A stretch of 6,782 nucleotides of DNA from Solirubrobacterales bacterium (GCA_015655225.1 JAATFK010000191.1:1-6782), one strand, 5' to 3'; shown: positions 1 to 5,785, numbered from the stretch's first letter. The notes: generated by a model not told the origin, from the letters alone. Program-made: numbers and translations.

Positions 1-2
1 CG

Positions 3-149
3 CAGCAGTGGAACGGCGACTTCTCCGCCACCAGCGGGCGCGTGCGGGTGACGTTCCCATCGTGGGCGCGGACGAGCGGCGGCCACTACACGTCGACCGG
101 CTTCTGCGTCAGCGGCGGCGGCACGCCGCCGAGCGTCTCGATCGGCTAG
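3..149 (+). CDS. 3' end of a probable secreted protein with CBM2-like carbohydrate-binding tail (partial)
   Basis: This is the last 48 codons of a gene whose start lies left of the window; it is read in frame 3 and ends at TAG 147-149. The tail contains WNGDFSATSG, then RVTFPSW, then YTSTGFCVSGGG and a Pro-rich end (TPPSVSIG). The order Trp, SG, V-V, SW, G, GFC resembles the C-terminal half of family 2 carbohydrate-binding modules, which bind cellulose or chitin through surface Trp residues on secreted enzymes. This assignment is by eye from a short stretch, so the domain is tentative and the enzyme it belongs to is unknown. The gene converges on the Nudix gene, with only 17 bases between the two stop codons and no clear terminator there. 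Confidence 0.55.
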   Translation, partial: QQWNGDFSATSGRVRVTFPSWARTSGGHYTSTGFCVSGGGTPPSVSIG

Positions 150-166
150 GGCGAGAGGCGAGACCG

Positions 167-706
167 CTAGGCGAGGCGGCCGAGCGCGATCGCGGCCAGC
201 ATCAGCGAGGAGATCGTCTGGCTGTCGTCGACCTCGCCCCGGCCGATCATCGGGATCAGCTCGTCGAACGGGATCGTGCGGACGCCCGTGATGCCGTCCT
301 CGGCCTGCTTGTCGCCGCCGCGCTGGGTCAGGTCGGTGGCGAGGAAGACGAACTGCCGCTCGCTGCAGATGCCGTTCATCGCGTCGAGGCGGCCGAGCTG
401 CCGCCAGCTGCCGGCGACCAGCCCGGTCTCCTCGCGCAGCTCGCGCTGGGCGGCGACGAGCGGCTCGTCGCCGTCGGCGCCGCCGGCCGGGATCTCGAGC
501 GAGCGGCTGCCGGTCGTGTAGCGCTCCTGGGTCACCATCACGACCTCGTCGCGCGCGGTCAGGGGAACGACGAAGACCGACGGCGACTGCGTGTCGACGA
601 CGCCGTAGATCCCCTCCTGCCCGTCGGGGCGGATGACGGCGTCCTCGCGGACGCGGATCCAGGGGTTCTCGTAGACCACTCGCGAGCCCAGCGTCGTCCA
701 GCTCAT
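167..706 (-). CDS. Nudix hydrolase, ADP-ribose pyrophosphatase-like
   Basis: The 179-residue product is probably a cytosolic Nudix pyrophosphatase that cleaves ADP-ribose or a related nucleoside diphosphate sugar to AMP plus a sugar phosphate. Visible signs are VMVTQERY (57-63), LEIPAGG (70-76), and the Nudix catalytic segment at about 75-96 with R88-E89 and E92-E93-T-G-L. E89, E92 and E93 are the expected metal ligands. The length fits the ADP-ribose pyrophosphatase group (roughly 170-210). The box is one residue short between its first acidic residue and the RE pair. I chose ATG at 706 rather than the upstream GTG at 742 because a TAGCCT -10 box ends 7 bases before it, and the GTG start would overlap the divergent gene. 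Exact substrate is not determined by sequence; the Nudix family call is firm. Confidence 0.88.
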   Translation of the reverse strand: MSWTTLGSRVVYENPWIRVREDAVIRPDGQEGIYGVVDTQSPSVFVVPLTARDEVVMVTQERYTTGSRSLEIPAGGADGDEPLVAAQRELREETGLVAGSWRQLGRLDAMNGICSERQFVFLATDLTQRGGDKQAEDGITGVRTIPFDELIPMIGRGEVDDSQTISSLMLAAIALGRLA

Positions 707-713
707 GGGCGGG

Positions 714-719
714 AGGCTA
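714..719 (-). promoter_or_regulatory. -10 box of the Nudix gene (leaderless)
   Basis: TAGCCT read on the minus strand matches the actinobacterial TANNNT -10 pattern. Seven bases separate it from ATG 706, so transcription should begin at or one base before the start codon. No Shine-Dalgarno and no convincing -35 are visible. Confidence 0.5.
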
Positions 720-730
720 GCGGGCGTTGC

Positions 731-736
731 TAGCGT
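731..736 (+). promoter_or_regulatory. Extended -10 box of the gamma-glutamylcyclotransferase-like gene
   Basis: TGC precedes TAGCGT, giving an extended -10 form (TGN plus TANNNT). The spacer is 7 bases to GTG 744 and 10 bases to ATG 747. It lies only 11 bases from the opposing -10 box at 714-719, so the two divergent promoters overlap. No Shine-Dalgarno is present. Confidence 0.5.
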
Positions 737-746
737 CGCCACGGTG

Positions 747-1286
747 ATGAGCGAGTGGGTCTTCGGCTACGGCTCGCTCGTCGCCGACCATCCCGACGGG
801 TATGTGACCGAGCTGCGCGCCCACCGGCGCTGGTGGGGCGTCGCGATGGACAACCGGGTCGACCTGCCGGGCTACAAGTGGTACCGGCTGGCGGAGAGCG
901 GCGAGCGGCCCCCGCTGTTCGTCGCGTTCCTCGACCTCGTCGCGGCGAATGCGAGCGACGGGGTCGGCGGCGTCTGCCATCCGGTCGACGCGAGCGAACT
1001 GGCGCGGCTCGACGCGCGCGAGCGCAACTACGAGCGCATCGACGTCACGGCAGCGGTCGCCGAGGCGCGCGGGCGGGTGTGGGCCTACCGCGGCAGCGCC
1101 GCCGGTCGCGAGCGGCTGGCGACGGGACGGGCGGCCGGCAGCGCGGTCGTCAGCCGCGACTACCTCACGACCGTCGAGGCCGGCTTCGCACGCCTCGGCC
1201 CCGCGGCGCTGCGCGCGTTCCGCGCCTCGACCGACCCGCTCGACCTGCCGCTGCTCGACCTCGAGCGGGTGGAGCTGGCCGGCTGA
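747..1286 (+). CDS. Gamma-glutamylcyclotransferase-like (GGCT/ChaC/AIG2 fold) protein
   Basis: The 179-residue product belongs to the family that releases 5-oxoproline from gamma-glutamyl compounds. The hallmark FGYGSL motif lies at 6-11, close to the N-terminus, and forms the substrate-binding loop. The likely catalytic glutamate is E92 in LDARERNY (88-95), equivalent to the LD-x-x-E glutamate of characterised GGCTs. VWAYRG (111-116) fits the later core strand. No signal peptide or membrane segment is seen, so it should be cytosolic. ATG 747 and the adjacent in-frame GTG 744 are both possible starts; the GTG fits the leaderless spacing slightly better. Most actinobacteria use mycothiol rather than glutathione, so the real substrate may be another gamma-glutamyl amide. 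It is transcribed divergently from the Nudix gene. Confidence 0.78.
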   Translation: MSEWVFGYGSLVADHPDGYVTELRAHRRWWGVAMDNRVDLPGYKWYRLAESGERPPLFVAFLDLVAANASDGVGGVCHPVDASELARLDARERNYERIDVTAAVAEARGRVWAYRGSAAGRERLATGRAAGSAVVSRDYLTTVEAGFARLGPAALRAFRASTDPLDLPLLDLERVELAG

Positions 1287-1313
1287 CCAGCGCTCGGACG
1301 CACTCGCACGCGG

Positions 1314-1319
1314 TACGGT
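1314..1319 (+). promoter_or_regulatory. -10 box of the DUF429/PD-(D/E)XK fusion gene
   Basis: TACGGT matches TANNNT and lies 9 bases before ATG 1329, in the 42-base gap after the preceding stop. It predicts an almost leaderless transcript, and the gap has no Shine-Dalgarno. The gene therefore need not depend on read-through from upstream. Confidence 0.42.
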
Positions 1320-1328
1320 CGCTGGCGC

Positions 1329-2924
1329 ATGAGCGTGCTCGGGATCGACCTGGCGGCGGAGCCGACGAAGACCTACGCCTGCACGCTCGACGCCCGCGAC
1401 GGCCGCCTCGACGCGAGGCTCTTCCGTAGCTGCGACGACGACCGGCTGCTCGCGCTTGCCGAGGGACGCGCGCGGATCGGGATCGACGCGCCCTTCGGCT
1501 GGCCGAACGCGTTCGTGGACGCGGTCAGCGCCCACCGCGACGGCAGACCGTGGCTGGCGCCGCCGGACGGCGAGCCGAGAGCCTTCCGCGCGTCGCTCAG
1601 CTTCCGCGCGACCGACCGGGTCGTCATGCAGACCCGCCGCCCGCTCAGCGTCTCGACCGACAAGCTCGGCGTGACCGCGATGCGCTGCGCGTTCCTGCTC
1701 GACCGCTGGTCACGGGCCTCGTCGGAGCCGGTCGATCGCGCTGGTCGCGGCAGGTTCGTGGAGGTCTATCCGGCCGGGGCGCTGACGCGCTGGAGCCTGC
1801 CGGGATCGGGCTACAAGAGAAGAGACCCGACCGCCCTCGGCCAGCTGCTGGACGAGTTGCGGGCACGGCTGCCGCAGCTCGACCTGCTCCCGGACGACGC
1901 CGCGCTCTGTGCCGTGAACGACGACGCCTTCGACGCGCTCGTCGCGGCGCTGATCGCGCGGGCGGCGCTGCTGGGACTGACCGACCCGCCGTCGTCCCCG
2001 GCGCTGACCGCCACCGCCCGGCAGGAGGGCTGGATCCACCTGCCGGTGCGCGGCAGCCTGGCGTTCCTCGCCGAGACACGGACCACGCCGCCATCCGCGG
2101 CCGCTCGCGCCCTCGCGGCGCGGCGGCGCGAGCAAGGCGCCGAGCTGACGCCGAGCGGCTACGCGGAGCGGTTCGAGGACGCGCTCCTCGAGGGCGTCTC
2201 CCCCGCCACGACGGCGGCGATCGAGGCCGACCTCGCCGGCAAGGGCGGATCGGAGCTGGTCCCGCGGAGCAACGCCCCCGCCAAGTTTCACGCCGCGCAC
2301 TCCTCGGCCGCGCTGGCGGCGAACGTGTTCGGTCCGTTCCTCCGTGAGCACGACGACGGCGTCCCGTTCGGCGGTGAGACGTTCACCGGCTCCACCCACC
2401 TCGAGGTCCGCTGTCCGACCGGCCTCGGCGGAACCCCGCCGACGCTCGACTGCGTAGTCGACGGTCCGGCGGTGCTCGCGGTCGAGTCGAAGCTGACGGA
2501 GACGTTCGACGCCCACCACGCGCGCTTCAGCGACGCCTACGAGCGTGCCATGGCGTCGGCCGAGCCCGGCTGGCTCGCGGAGTACGAGCGGCTGCTCGCC
2601 GACCCGACGCGCTATCGCCGCCTCGACGCGGCGCAGCTGATCAAGCACTACCTCGGGCTGCGGACCACGTTCCCCAAGCGCCCGGTCACGCTCGCCTACC
2701 TCTACTGGGAGCCGTCGAACGCCGCCGCCGTCGCGGCCGCCGCGATCCACGCCGCCGAGGTCGCGGAGTTCACGGCCCGCGTCAACGAGGCCCGCACGCC
2801 GCACGTGCGCTTCGTCGCGTCGTCGTACGCGCGGCTGTGGGACGACTGGGCAGCGGAGGAGCGCCCGGCCTGGCTGCGCGCGCACGCCGTCGCCCTGCGC
2901 CGCCGCTACGACGTGGCGCTCTGA
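1329..2924 (+). CDS. Two-domain predicted nuclease: DUF429 (RNase H-fold) fused to a PD-(D/E)XK nuclease-like domain
   Basis: The product is one uninterrupted 531-residue protein. Residues 1-250 look like DUF429, a family predicted to be RNase H-fold nucleases: GIDLA (5-9), GIDAPFGWP (51-59), FVEVYPAG (143-150) and NDDAFDAL (197-204). The acidic residues D7, D53, E145 and D199 or D202 are candidate metal ligands. After an Ala/Arg-rich linker (about 251-272), residues 273-531 form a second domain with KFHAAHSSAALAANVFGPF (319-337), LEVRCPTG (358-365), D374, E386-S-K388, LDAAQLIKHYLGL (432-444) and YLYWEP (457-462). D374 followed by E-x-K is the PD-(D/E)XK signature, resembling putative restriction-endonuclease-like families such as PGN_0703. 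No activity, target or partner can be read from sequence. No methylase or helicase lies nearby. AGA/AGG codons occur only in the DUF429 half. Fold calls are by eye and moderately sure. Confidence 0.75.
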   Translation: MSVLGIDLAAEPTKTYACTLDARDGRLDARLFRSCDDDRLLALAEGRARIGIDAPFGWPNAFVDAVSAHRDGRPWLAPPDGEPRAFRASLSFRATDRVVMQTRRPLSVSTDKLGVTAMRCAFLLDRWSRASSEPVDRAGRGRFVEVYPAGALTRWSLPGSGYKRRDPTALGQLLDELRARLPQLDLLPDDAALCAVNDDAFDALVAALIARAALLGLTDPPSSPALTATARQEGWIHLPVRGSLAFLAETRTTPPSAAARALAARRREQGAELTPSGYAERFEDALLEGVSPATTAAIEADLAGKGGSELVPRSNAPAKFHAAHSSAALAANVFGPFLREHDDGVPFGGETFTGSTHLEVRCPTGLGGTPPTLDCVVDGPAVLAVESKLTETFDAHHARFSDAYERAMASAEPGWLAEYERLLADPTRYRRLDAAQLIKHYLGLRTTFPKRPVTLAYLYWEPSNAAAVAAAAIHAAEVAEFTARVNEARTPHVRFVASSYARLWDDWAAEERPAWLRAHAVALRRRYDVAL

Positions 2925-2936
2925 CCCGGCGCGACC

Positions 2937-2953
2937 GGGGCGGGCACCGCCCC
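2937..2953 (+). terminator. GC hairpin after the fusion gene, possible weak terminator
   Basis: GGGGCGG, a GCA loop and CCGCCCC form a perfect 7-bp stem 12 bases after the TGA at 2922-2924. There is no T-run after it, so it is not a canonical intrinsic terminator. It also sits 15 bases before the nudC -10 box, so it could instead act at that promoter. Confidence 0.3.
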
Positions 2954-2968
2954 ACGCGCGCCGTCTGC

Positions 2969-2974
2969 CAGAGT
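2969..2974 (+). promoter_or_regulatory. Extended -10-like box of nudC
   Basis: TGC followed by CAGAGT lies 9 bases before ATG 2984. The surrounding 12 bases at 2964-2975 (TCTGCCAGAGTT) differ at one position from the corresponding bases upstream of panE. No Shine-Dalgarno precedes the ATG, consistent with leaderless transcription. The first base is C rather than T, which weakens the match. Confidence 0.38.
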
Positions 2975-2983
2975 TGACACGAG

Positions 2984-3916
2984 ATGGCGGTCGCCAACAC
3001 CTTCTCCGGCGGCGTGCTCGATCGCGCCGGCACGCTGCGGACGGACGAGCACTGGGTCGCGACGCGGATCGCGGATCCGCGCAGCCGCGCCCTGGTCGTG
3101 ACCCGCGACGAGGTGCTGGTCCGTGACGAGCCCACGTCGCCGGGCGGCCTTCGCCTCGCGCGCGTGCAGCTCGACGAGGAGCCGCAGGCCTCCCACGACC
3201 CCGTCCTCCTGGGCCTCGATCGCGAGGGCGTCGCCCTCTTCGCGATCGACGTCGAGCACGTCCGCGCACCCGCCCCGGCCGGCACGCGGATGGTCTCGCT
3301 GCGCGAGGCGGGCGCCCTCCTGCCGCTCGACGAGGGCGGCCTCGCGGCCTACGCGGTCGCGCTCGTCGGCTGGCATCGCCGTCATCCCCACTGCTCCGTG
3401 TGCGGCGCGTTGACCGATCCCGCCGAGGCCGGTCACCTGCGCCGCTGCCCGCACTGCGGCACCGAGCATCACCCGCGCACCGACCCAGTCGTGATCATGG
3501 TCGTGACCGACGGCGAGCGCCTGCTGCTGGGGCGCCAGCGCAGCTGGCCGGCCGGCCGCTTCTCGGCCCTCGCGGGGTTCGTCGAGCCGGGCGAGACGCT
3601 GGAGGAGGCGGTGGCGCGCGAGGTGCTGGAGGAAGCGCGCGTCACGGTCGGCGCGGTCCGCTATGTCAGCAGCCAGCCGTGGCCGTTCCCGGGCTCGCTG
3701 ATGCTCGGCTTCGAGGCCGACTACGCGAGTGGCGAGCCGGCGATCGGCGACCACGAGCTGGAGGCCGTGCGGTGGTTCTCCCGCGAGGAGCTGGTGGCCG
3801 CCGCCGCGCGCGACTCGGGCGGCTGGGAGCCGGCGCCGGGCGGCGCGCTGGCGCTGCCGCCGCCGATCGCGATCGCCCGCCACCTGGTCGACGGCTGGCT
3901 CGCGCGCGGCGCCTGA
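2984..3916 (+). CDS. nudC: NAD(H) diphosphatase, NudC type, with zinc ribbon
   Basis: The 310-residue enzyme should hydrolyse NADH/NAD+ to NMN(H) plus AMP; E. coli NudC also removes NAD caps from RNA. Three parts are visible: an N-terminal NudC-type domain (about 1-130), a zinc ribbon with C137, C140, C155 and C158 (C-x2-C and C-x2-C), and the Nudix domain (about 165-305). The Nudix box spans 198-220 (GFVEPGETLEEAVA, then RE at 212-213 and EE at 216-217). It is followed by SQPWPFP (230-236), which distinguishes NudC from other Nudix enzymes. The conserved Gly near the end of the box is Arg219 (EEARV instead of EE-x-G-U). ATG 2984 follows a -10-like box at leaderless spacing. It converges on hemQ with 28 bases between stop codons. 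Confidence 0.93.
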   Translation: MAVANTFSGGVLDRAGTLRTDEHWVATRIADPRSRALVVTRDEVLVRDEPTSPGGLRLARVQLDEEPQASHDPVLLGLDREGVALFAIDVEHVRAPAPAGTRMVSLREAGALLPLDEGGLAAYAVALVGWHRRHPHCSVCGALTDPAEAGHLRRCPHCGTEHHPRTDPVVIMVVTDGERLLLGRQRSWPAGRFSALAGFVEPGETLEEAVAREVLEEARVTVGAVRYVSSQPWPFPGSLMLGFEADYASGEPAIGDHELEAVRWFSREELVAAAARDSGGWEPAPGGALALPPPIAIARHLVDGWLARGA

Positions 3917-3923
3917 GCCGCGC
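3904..3923. terminator. Hairpin at the nudC stop, between convergent nudC and hemQ
   Basis: GCGCGGC and GCCGCGC form a perfect 7-bp stem around a 6-base loop that contains the nudC TGA (3914-3916). Its position between convergent genes suits a bidirectional transcription end or a barrier. There is no T-run on either strand, and such short GC stems arise by chance in DNA this GC-rich. Confidence 0.3.
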
Positions 3924-3944
3924 CGCCCGGCCGCACGCGCGCCG

Positions 3945-4613
3945 CTACGGCAGCTCGGCCACGACCTCGGCGAACGGCTTGCGGATGCCGGTGAAGAACG
4001 GCAGCTCCTCGCGCGTGTGCCGGCGCGCCTCGGCGCCGCGCAGGTGGCGCATCAGGTCGACGATCCGCTCCAGCTCGTCTGCCTCGAACGCGAGCAGCCA
4101 CTCGTAGTCGCCGAGCGCGAAGGCGGAGACCGTGTTGGCCCGCACGTCCGGGTAGTCGCGGCCCATCATGCCGTGCTCGCGAAGCTGTCTCGAGCGGTCC
4201 TCGGGCTCGAGCAGGTACCACTCCAGCGAGCGCACGAACGGGTAGACGCAGACGTACTTCTTCGGCTCCTCGCCCATCAGGTACGCGGGCAGGTGGGTTC
4301 TCGTGAACTCGGCCTCGCGGTGGACGCCGATGTTCGTCCAGAACGCGTCGAGCGAGCGGCCCAGCTCGGTGCGGCGCAGCGCGACGATCGCGTCCTGCAG
4401 CGCGTCGGCGGTCGGCGCGATCAGCCACAGCAGCAGGTCGGCCTCGGCGCGGAAGGCGGCGAGCGAGTAGATCCCGCGCAGCGAGGCGCCGGTCGACGTG
4501 ACCGCCGCCTCCGCCTCGGCCGCCGCTGCCGCGCGCCGCTCGTCCGGCACGCGACGGGCCGCGGGTGCGCTGAACGCGGCGTAGAGAGTGAAGAGGTTCG
4601 GGTCGGTGCTCAC
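3945..4613 (-). CDS. hemQ: Coproheme decarboxylase HemQ/ChdC (actinobacterial type)
   Basis: The 222-residue product belongs to the chlorite dismutase-like family and should carry out the last step of coproporphyrin-dependent heme synthesis, converting coproheme III to heme b with hydrogen peroxide. Key positions: H107 (THLPAY), Y124 in VYPFVRSLEWY, and H147 in REHGMMGRDY. Their spacing (17 and 23 residues) equals that of the distal His, catalytic Tyr and proximal His reported for the Corynebacterium enzyme (H118, Y135, H158, from memory). This favours a decarboxylase over a true chlorite dismutase. Length is close to that of other actinobacterial members. The start is GTG 4613, supported by GGAG 8 bases upstream. 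No other heme genes are in the window. It is divergent from panE and convergent with nudC. Confidence 0.92.
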   Translation of the reverse strand: MSTDPNLFTLYAAFSAPAARRVPDERRAAAAAEAEAAVTSTGASLRGIYSLAAFRAEADLLLWLIAPTADALQDAIVALRRTELGRSLDAFWTNIGVHREAEFTRTHLPAYLMGEEPKKYVCVYPFVRSLEWYLLEPEDRSRQLREHGMMGRDYPDVRANTVSAFALGDYEWLLAFEADELERIVDLMRHLRGAEARRHTREELPFFTGIRKPFAEVVAELP

Positions 4614-4621
4614 GGGATCGT

Positions 4622-4625
4622 CTCC
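4622..4625 (-). promoter_or_regulatory. Shine-Dalgarno of hemQ
   Basis: GGAG on the minus strand lies 8 bases before GTG 4613 and supports that weak start codon. It is the only well-placed Shine-Dalgarno seen ahead of any gene here. Confidence 0.55.
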
Positions 4626-4651
4626 AGGCTTGGTGCTCCAGCGGTCCGGCC

Positions 4652-4657
4652 ATCGTA
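4652..4657 (-). promoter_or_regulatory. -10 box candidate of hemQ
   Basis: TACGAT on the minus strand fits TANNNT and lies 38 bases before the hemQ GTG, predicting a leader of about 31 bases that contains the GGAG site. An ATG overlapping it (4653-4651) is out of frame with hemQ. No convincing -35 is seen. Confidence 0.4.
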
Positions 4658-4703
4658 TGACGCACCCGGCTCCGGCCGCACGCCGCCCGGCGCGGGCATC
4701 TGC

Positions 4704-4709
4704 CAGGGT
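4704..4709 (+). promoter_or_regulatory. Extended -10-like box of panE
   Basis: TGC followed by CAGGGT lies 7 bases before ATG 4717, matching the spacing of the other leaderless-looking starts. A small GCCCG/CGGGC stem (4685-4697) sits 6 bases upstream of the box. The 12-base block 4699-4710 is nearly identical to the one before nudC. Confidence 0.4.
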
Positions 4710-4716
4710 TCCAGCG

Positions 4717-5700
4717 ATGCGCTACCTGATCTATGGCGCCGGAGCGGTCGGTGGCACGATTGGCGCCCTGCTGCACGCGGCCGGCCGCGACGTCGTCCTG
4801 ATCGCCCGGGGCGACCACCTCGCGGCGCTGCGTCGCGACGGCCTGCTGCTCCGCACGCCCGACGGCGAGCAGCGGCACGCGGTGCCCGCCGTCGGCTCGC
4901 CGGCGGAGGCGGAGCCGCGCCCCGACGACGTCGTGCTGCTGTGCATGAAGACGCAGGACAGCGAGGCCGCGCTGGTCGAGCTGGCCGCCTGCGCGCCGCC
5001 GTCGATCGCGATCGTCTGCGCGCAGAACGGGGTCGCCAACGAGGCCCTCGCGCTGCGGCGCTTCCCGTACGTCTACGCGATGCTCGTCTACCTCCCGGCG
5101 GGGCACCAGTCGCCCGGAGTGGTGGGAGCGGCCGCGTGGCCGGTCGCCGGGGTGCTCGACGTCGGCCCCTACCCCGCCGCGACGCCGGACGCGCGCGCCC
5201 TGCAGATCGCCGAGGACCTCTCGGCGGCCGGCTTCGCCTCCCGCGCGACGCGGGAGATCATGGGCTGGAAGCACGGCAAGCTGCTGTCGAACATCAGCAA
5301 CGCGATCGACGCCGTCGCCGGCGCGAGCGCCCGCGACGGGGATCTCTACGCGCAGGCCCGCGCGGAGGCGCTCGCCGTCTTCGCCGCGGCCGGCGTCGCC
5401 CTGCCCGACGAGGAAGAGGAGTCCGAGCGCCGCGCCGCGTTGTCGACGCCGCGCGCGATCGCGGGCAGCCCGCGCGACGGCAGCTCCTCCTGGCAGAGCC
5501 TCGCCCGCGGGTCCGGCCGCATCGAGGCCGACTGGCTGAACGGCGAGATCGCCCTGCTGGGGCGGCTGCACGGGATACCGACGCCGGTGAACGCCGCGCT
5601 GCAGCGGATCGCGAACCGGTTCGCGTGGGAGCGACGGGCGCCCGGCTCGCTCTCGCTCGACGAGCTGACGGCCGAGGTCGCGGCCGACCGCGACGGCTGA
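4717..5700 (+). CDS. panE: 2-dehydropantoate 2-reductase (ketopantoate reductase) family
   Basis: The 327-residue protein should use NADPH to reduce 2-dehydropantoate to pantoate in pantothenate/CoA synthesis. An N-terminal Rossmann fold starts at residue 3 with the dinucleotide motif G7-A-G9-A-V-G12-G13. CMKTQD (76-81) holds K78 and QNGV (103-106) holds N104. WKHGKLLSNISNAID (184-198) carries the conserved Lys (K185 or K188) and N192. The C-terminal RIEADWLNGEI (268-278) and HGIPTPVN (285-292) contain E270 and N275, matching the family's substrate-binding helix. ATG 4717 is preferred over the ATG 129 bases upstream because the Rossmann motif then begins at the usual position and a -10 box precedes it. 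Many genomes carry PanE paralogues of unknown substrate, and no panB or panC is visible, so the exact reaction is likely but not proven. The acidic run 231-236 (DEEEES) is unremarkable. Confidence 0.85.
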   Translation: MRYLIYGAGAVGGTIGALLHAAGRDVVLIARGDHLAALRRDGLLLRTPDGEQRHAVPAVGSPAEAEPRPDDVVLLCMKTQDSEAALVELAACAPPSIAIVCAQNGVANEALALRRFPYVYAMLVYLPAGHQSPGVVGAAAWPVAGVLDVGPYPAATPDARALQIAEDLSAAGFASRATREIMGWKHGKLLSNISNAIDAVAGASARDGDLYAQARAEALAVFAAAGVALPDEEEESERRAALSTPRAIAGSPRDGSSSWQSLARGSGRIEADWLNGEIALLGRLHGIPTPVNAALQRIANRFAWERRAPGSLSLDELTAEVAADRDG

Positions 5701-5772
5701 GGCGGCCGCTCGCGCGTCGCGGCGCCGCGGTCCGCGTGAGCACGTTCCCGGGGCGAGCGGGCGCGAGGCGAC

Positions 5773-5778
5773 TAGGAT
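5773..5778 (+). promoter_or_regulatory. -10 box of the patatin-like gene
   Basis: TAGGAT matches TANNNT and lies exactly 7 bases before ATG 5786, in the 85-base gap after panE. It is one of the best -10 matches in the window and supports a leaderless start. No Shine-Dalgarno is present. Confidence 0.52.
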
Positions 5779-5785
5779 CGACCCC

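Noticed and set aside
186..193. GCGATCGC octamers (also 3869-3876 and 5455-5462), like the highly iterated palindrome of cyanobacteria.
   Set aside because: Only three copies, all within coding sequence and explained by Ala-Ile-Ala type codons in a GC-rich genome.
178..197. GGCCG / CGGCC inverted repeat near the end of the Nudix gene.
   Set aside because: It lies within the coding sequence upstream of the Nudix stop codon, is only 5 bp, and has no T-run.
1287..1325. Inverted repeat CCAGCG (1287-1292) / CGCTGG (1320-1325) flanking the promoter of the fusion gene.
   Set aside because: Only 6 bp with 27 bases between the arms; expected often by chance.
2974..2979. A perfect TTGACA (-35 consensus) just before the nudC ATG.
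   Set aside because: The expected -10 position, 17 bases downstream inside nudC, has no TANNNT match, and the start codon would lie upstream of transcription start.
1710..3269. Minus-strand open frame of 519 codons opposite the fusion gene and nudC.
   Set aside because: Arg/Gly-rich composition with no recognisable motif; antisense shadow of two well-supported genes.
4588..4716. Upstream extension of panE to an ATG at 4588.
   Set aside because: The extra 43 residues have no family match, overlap hemQ and its upstream region, and would place the Rossmann GxGxxG far from the N-terminus.
5718..5729. 12-base palindrome CGCGGCGCCGCG after panE, and a NotI-type GCGGCCGC at 5702-5709.
   Set aside because: No loop for a hairpin, no T-run, and such palindromes are expected by chance at this GC content; not enough for a terminator or operator call.
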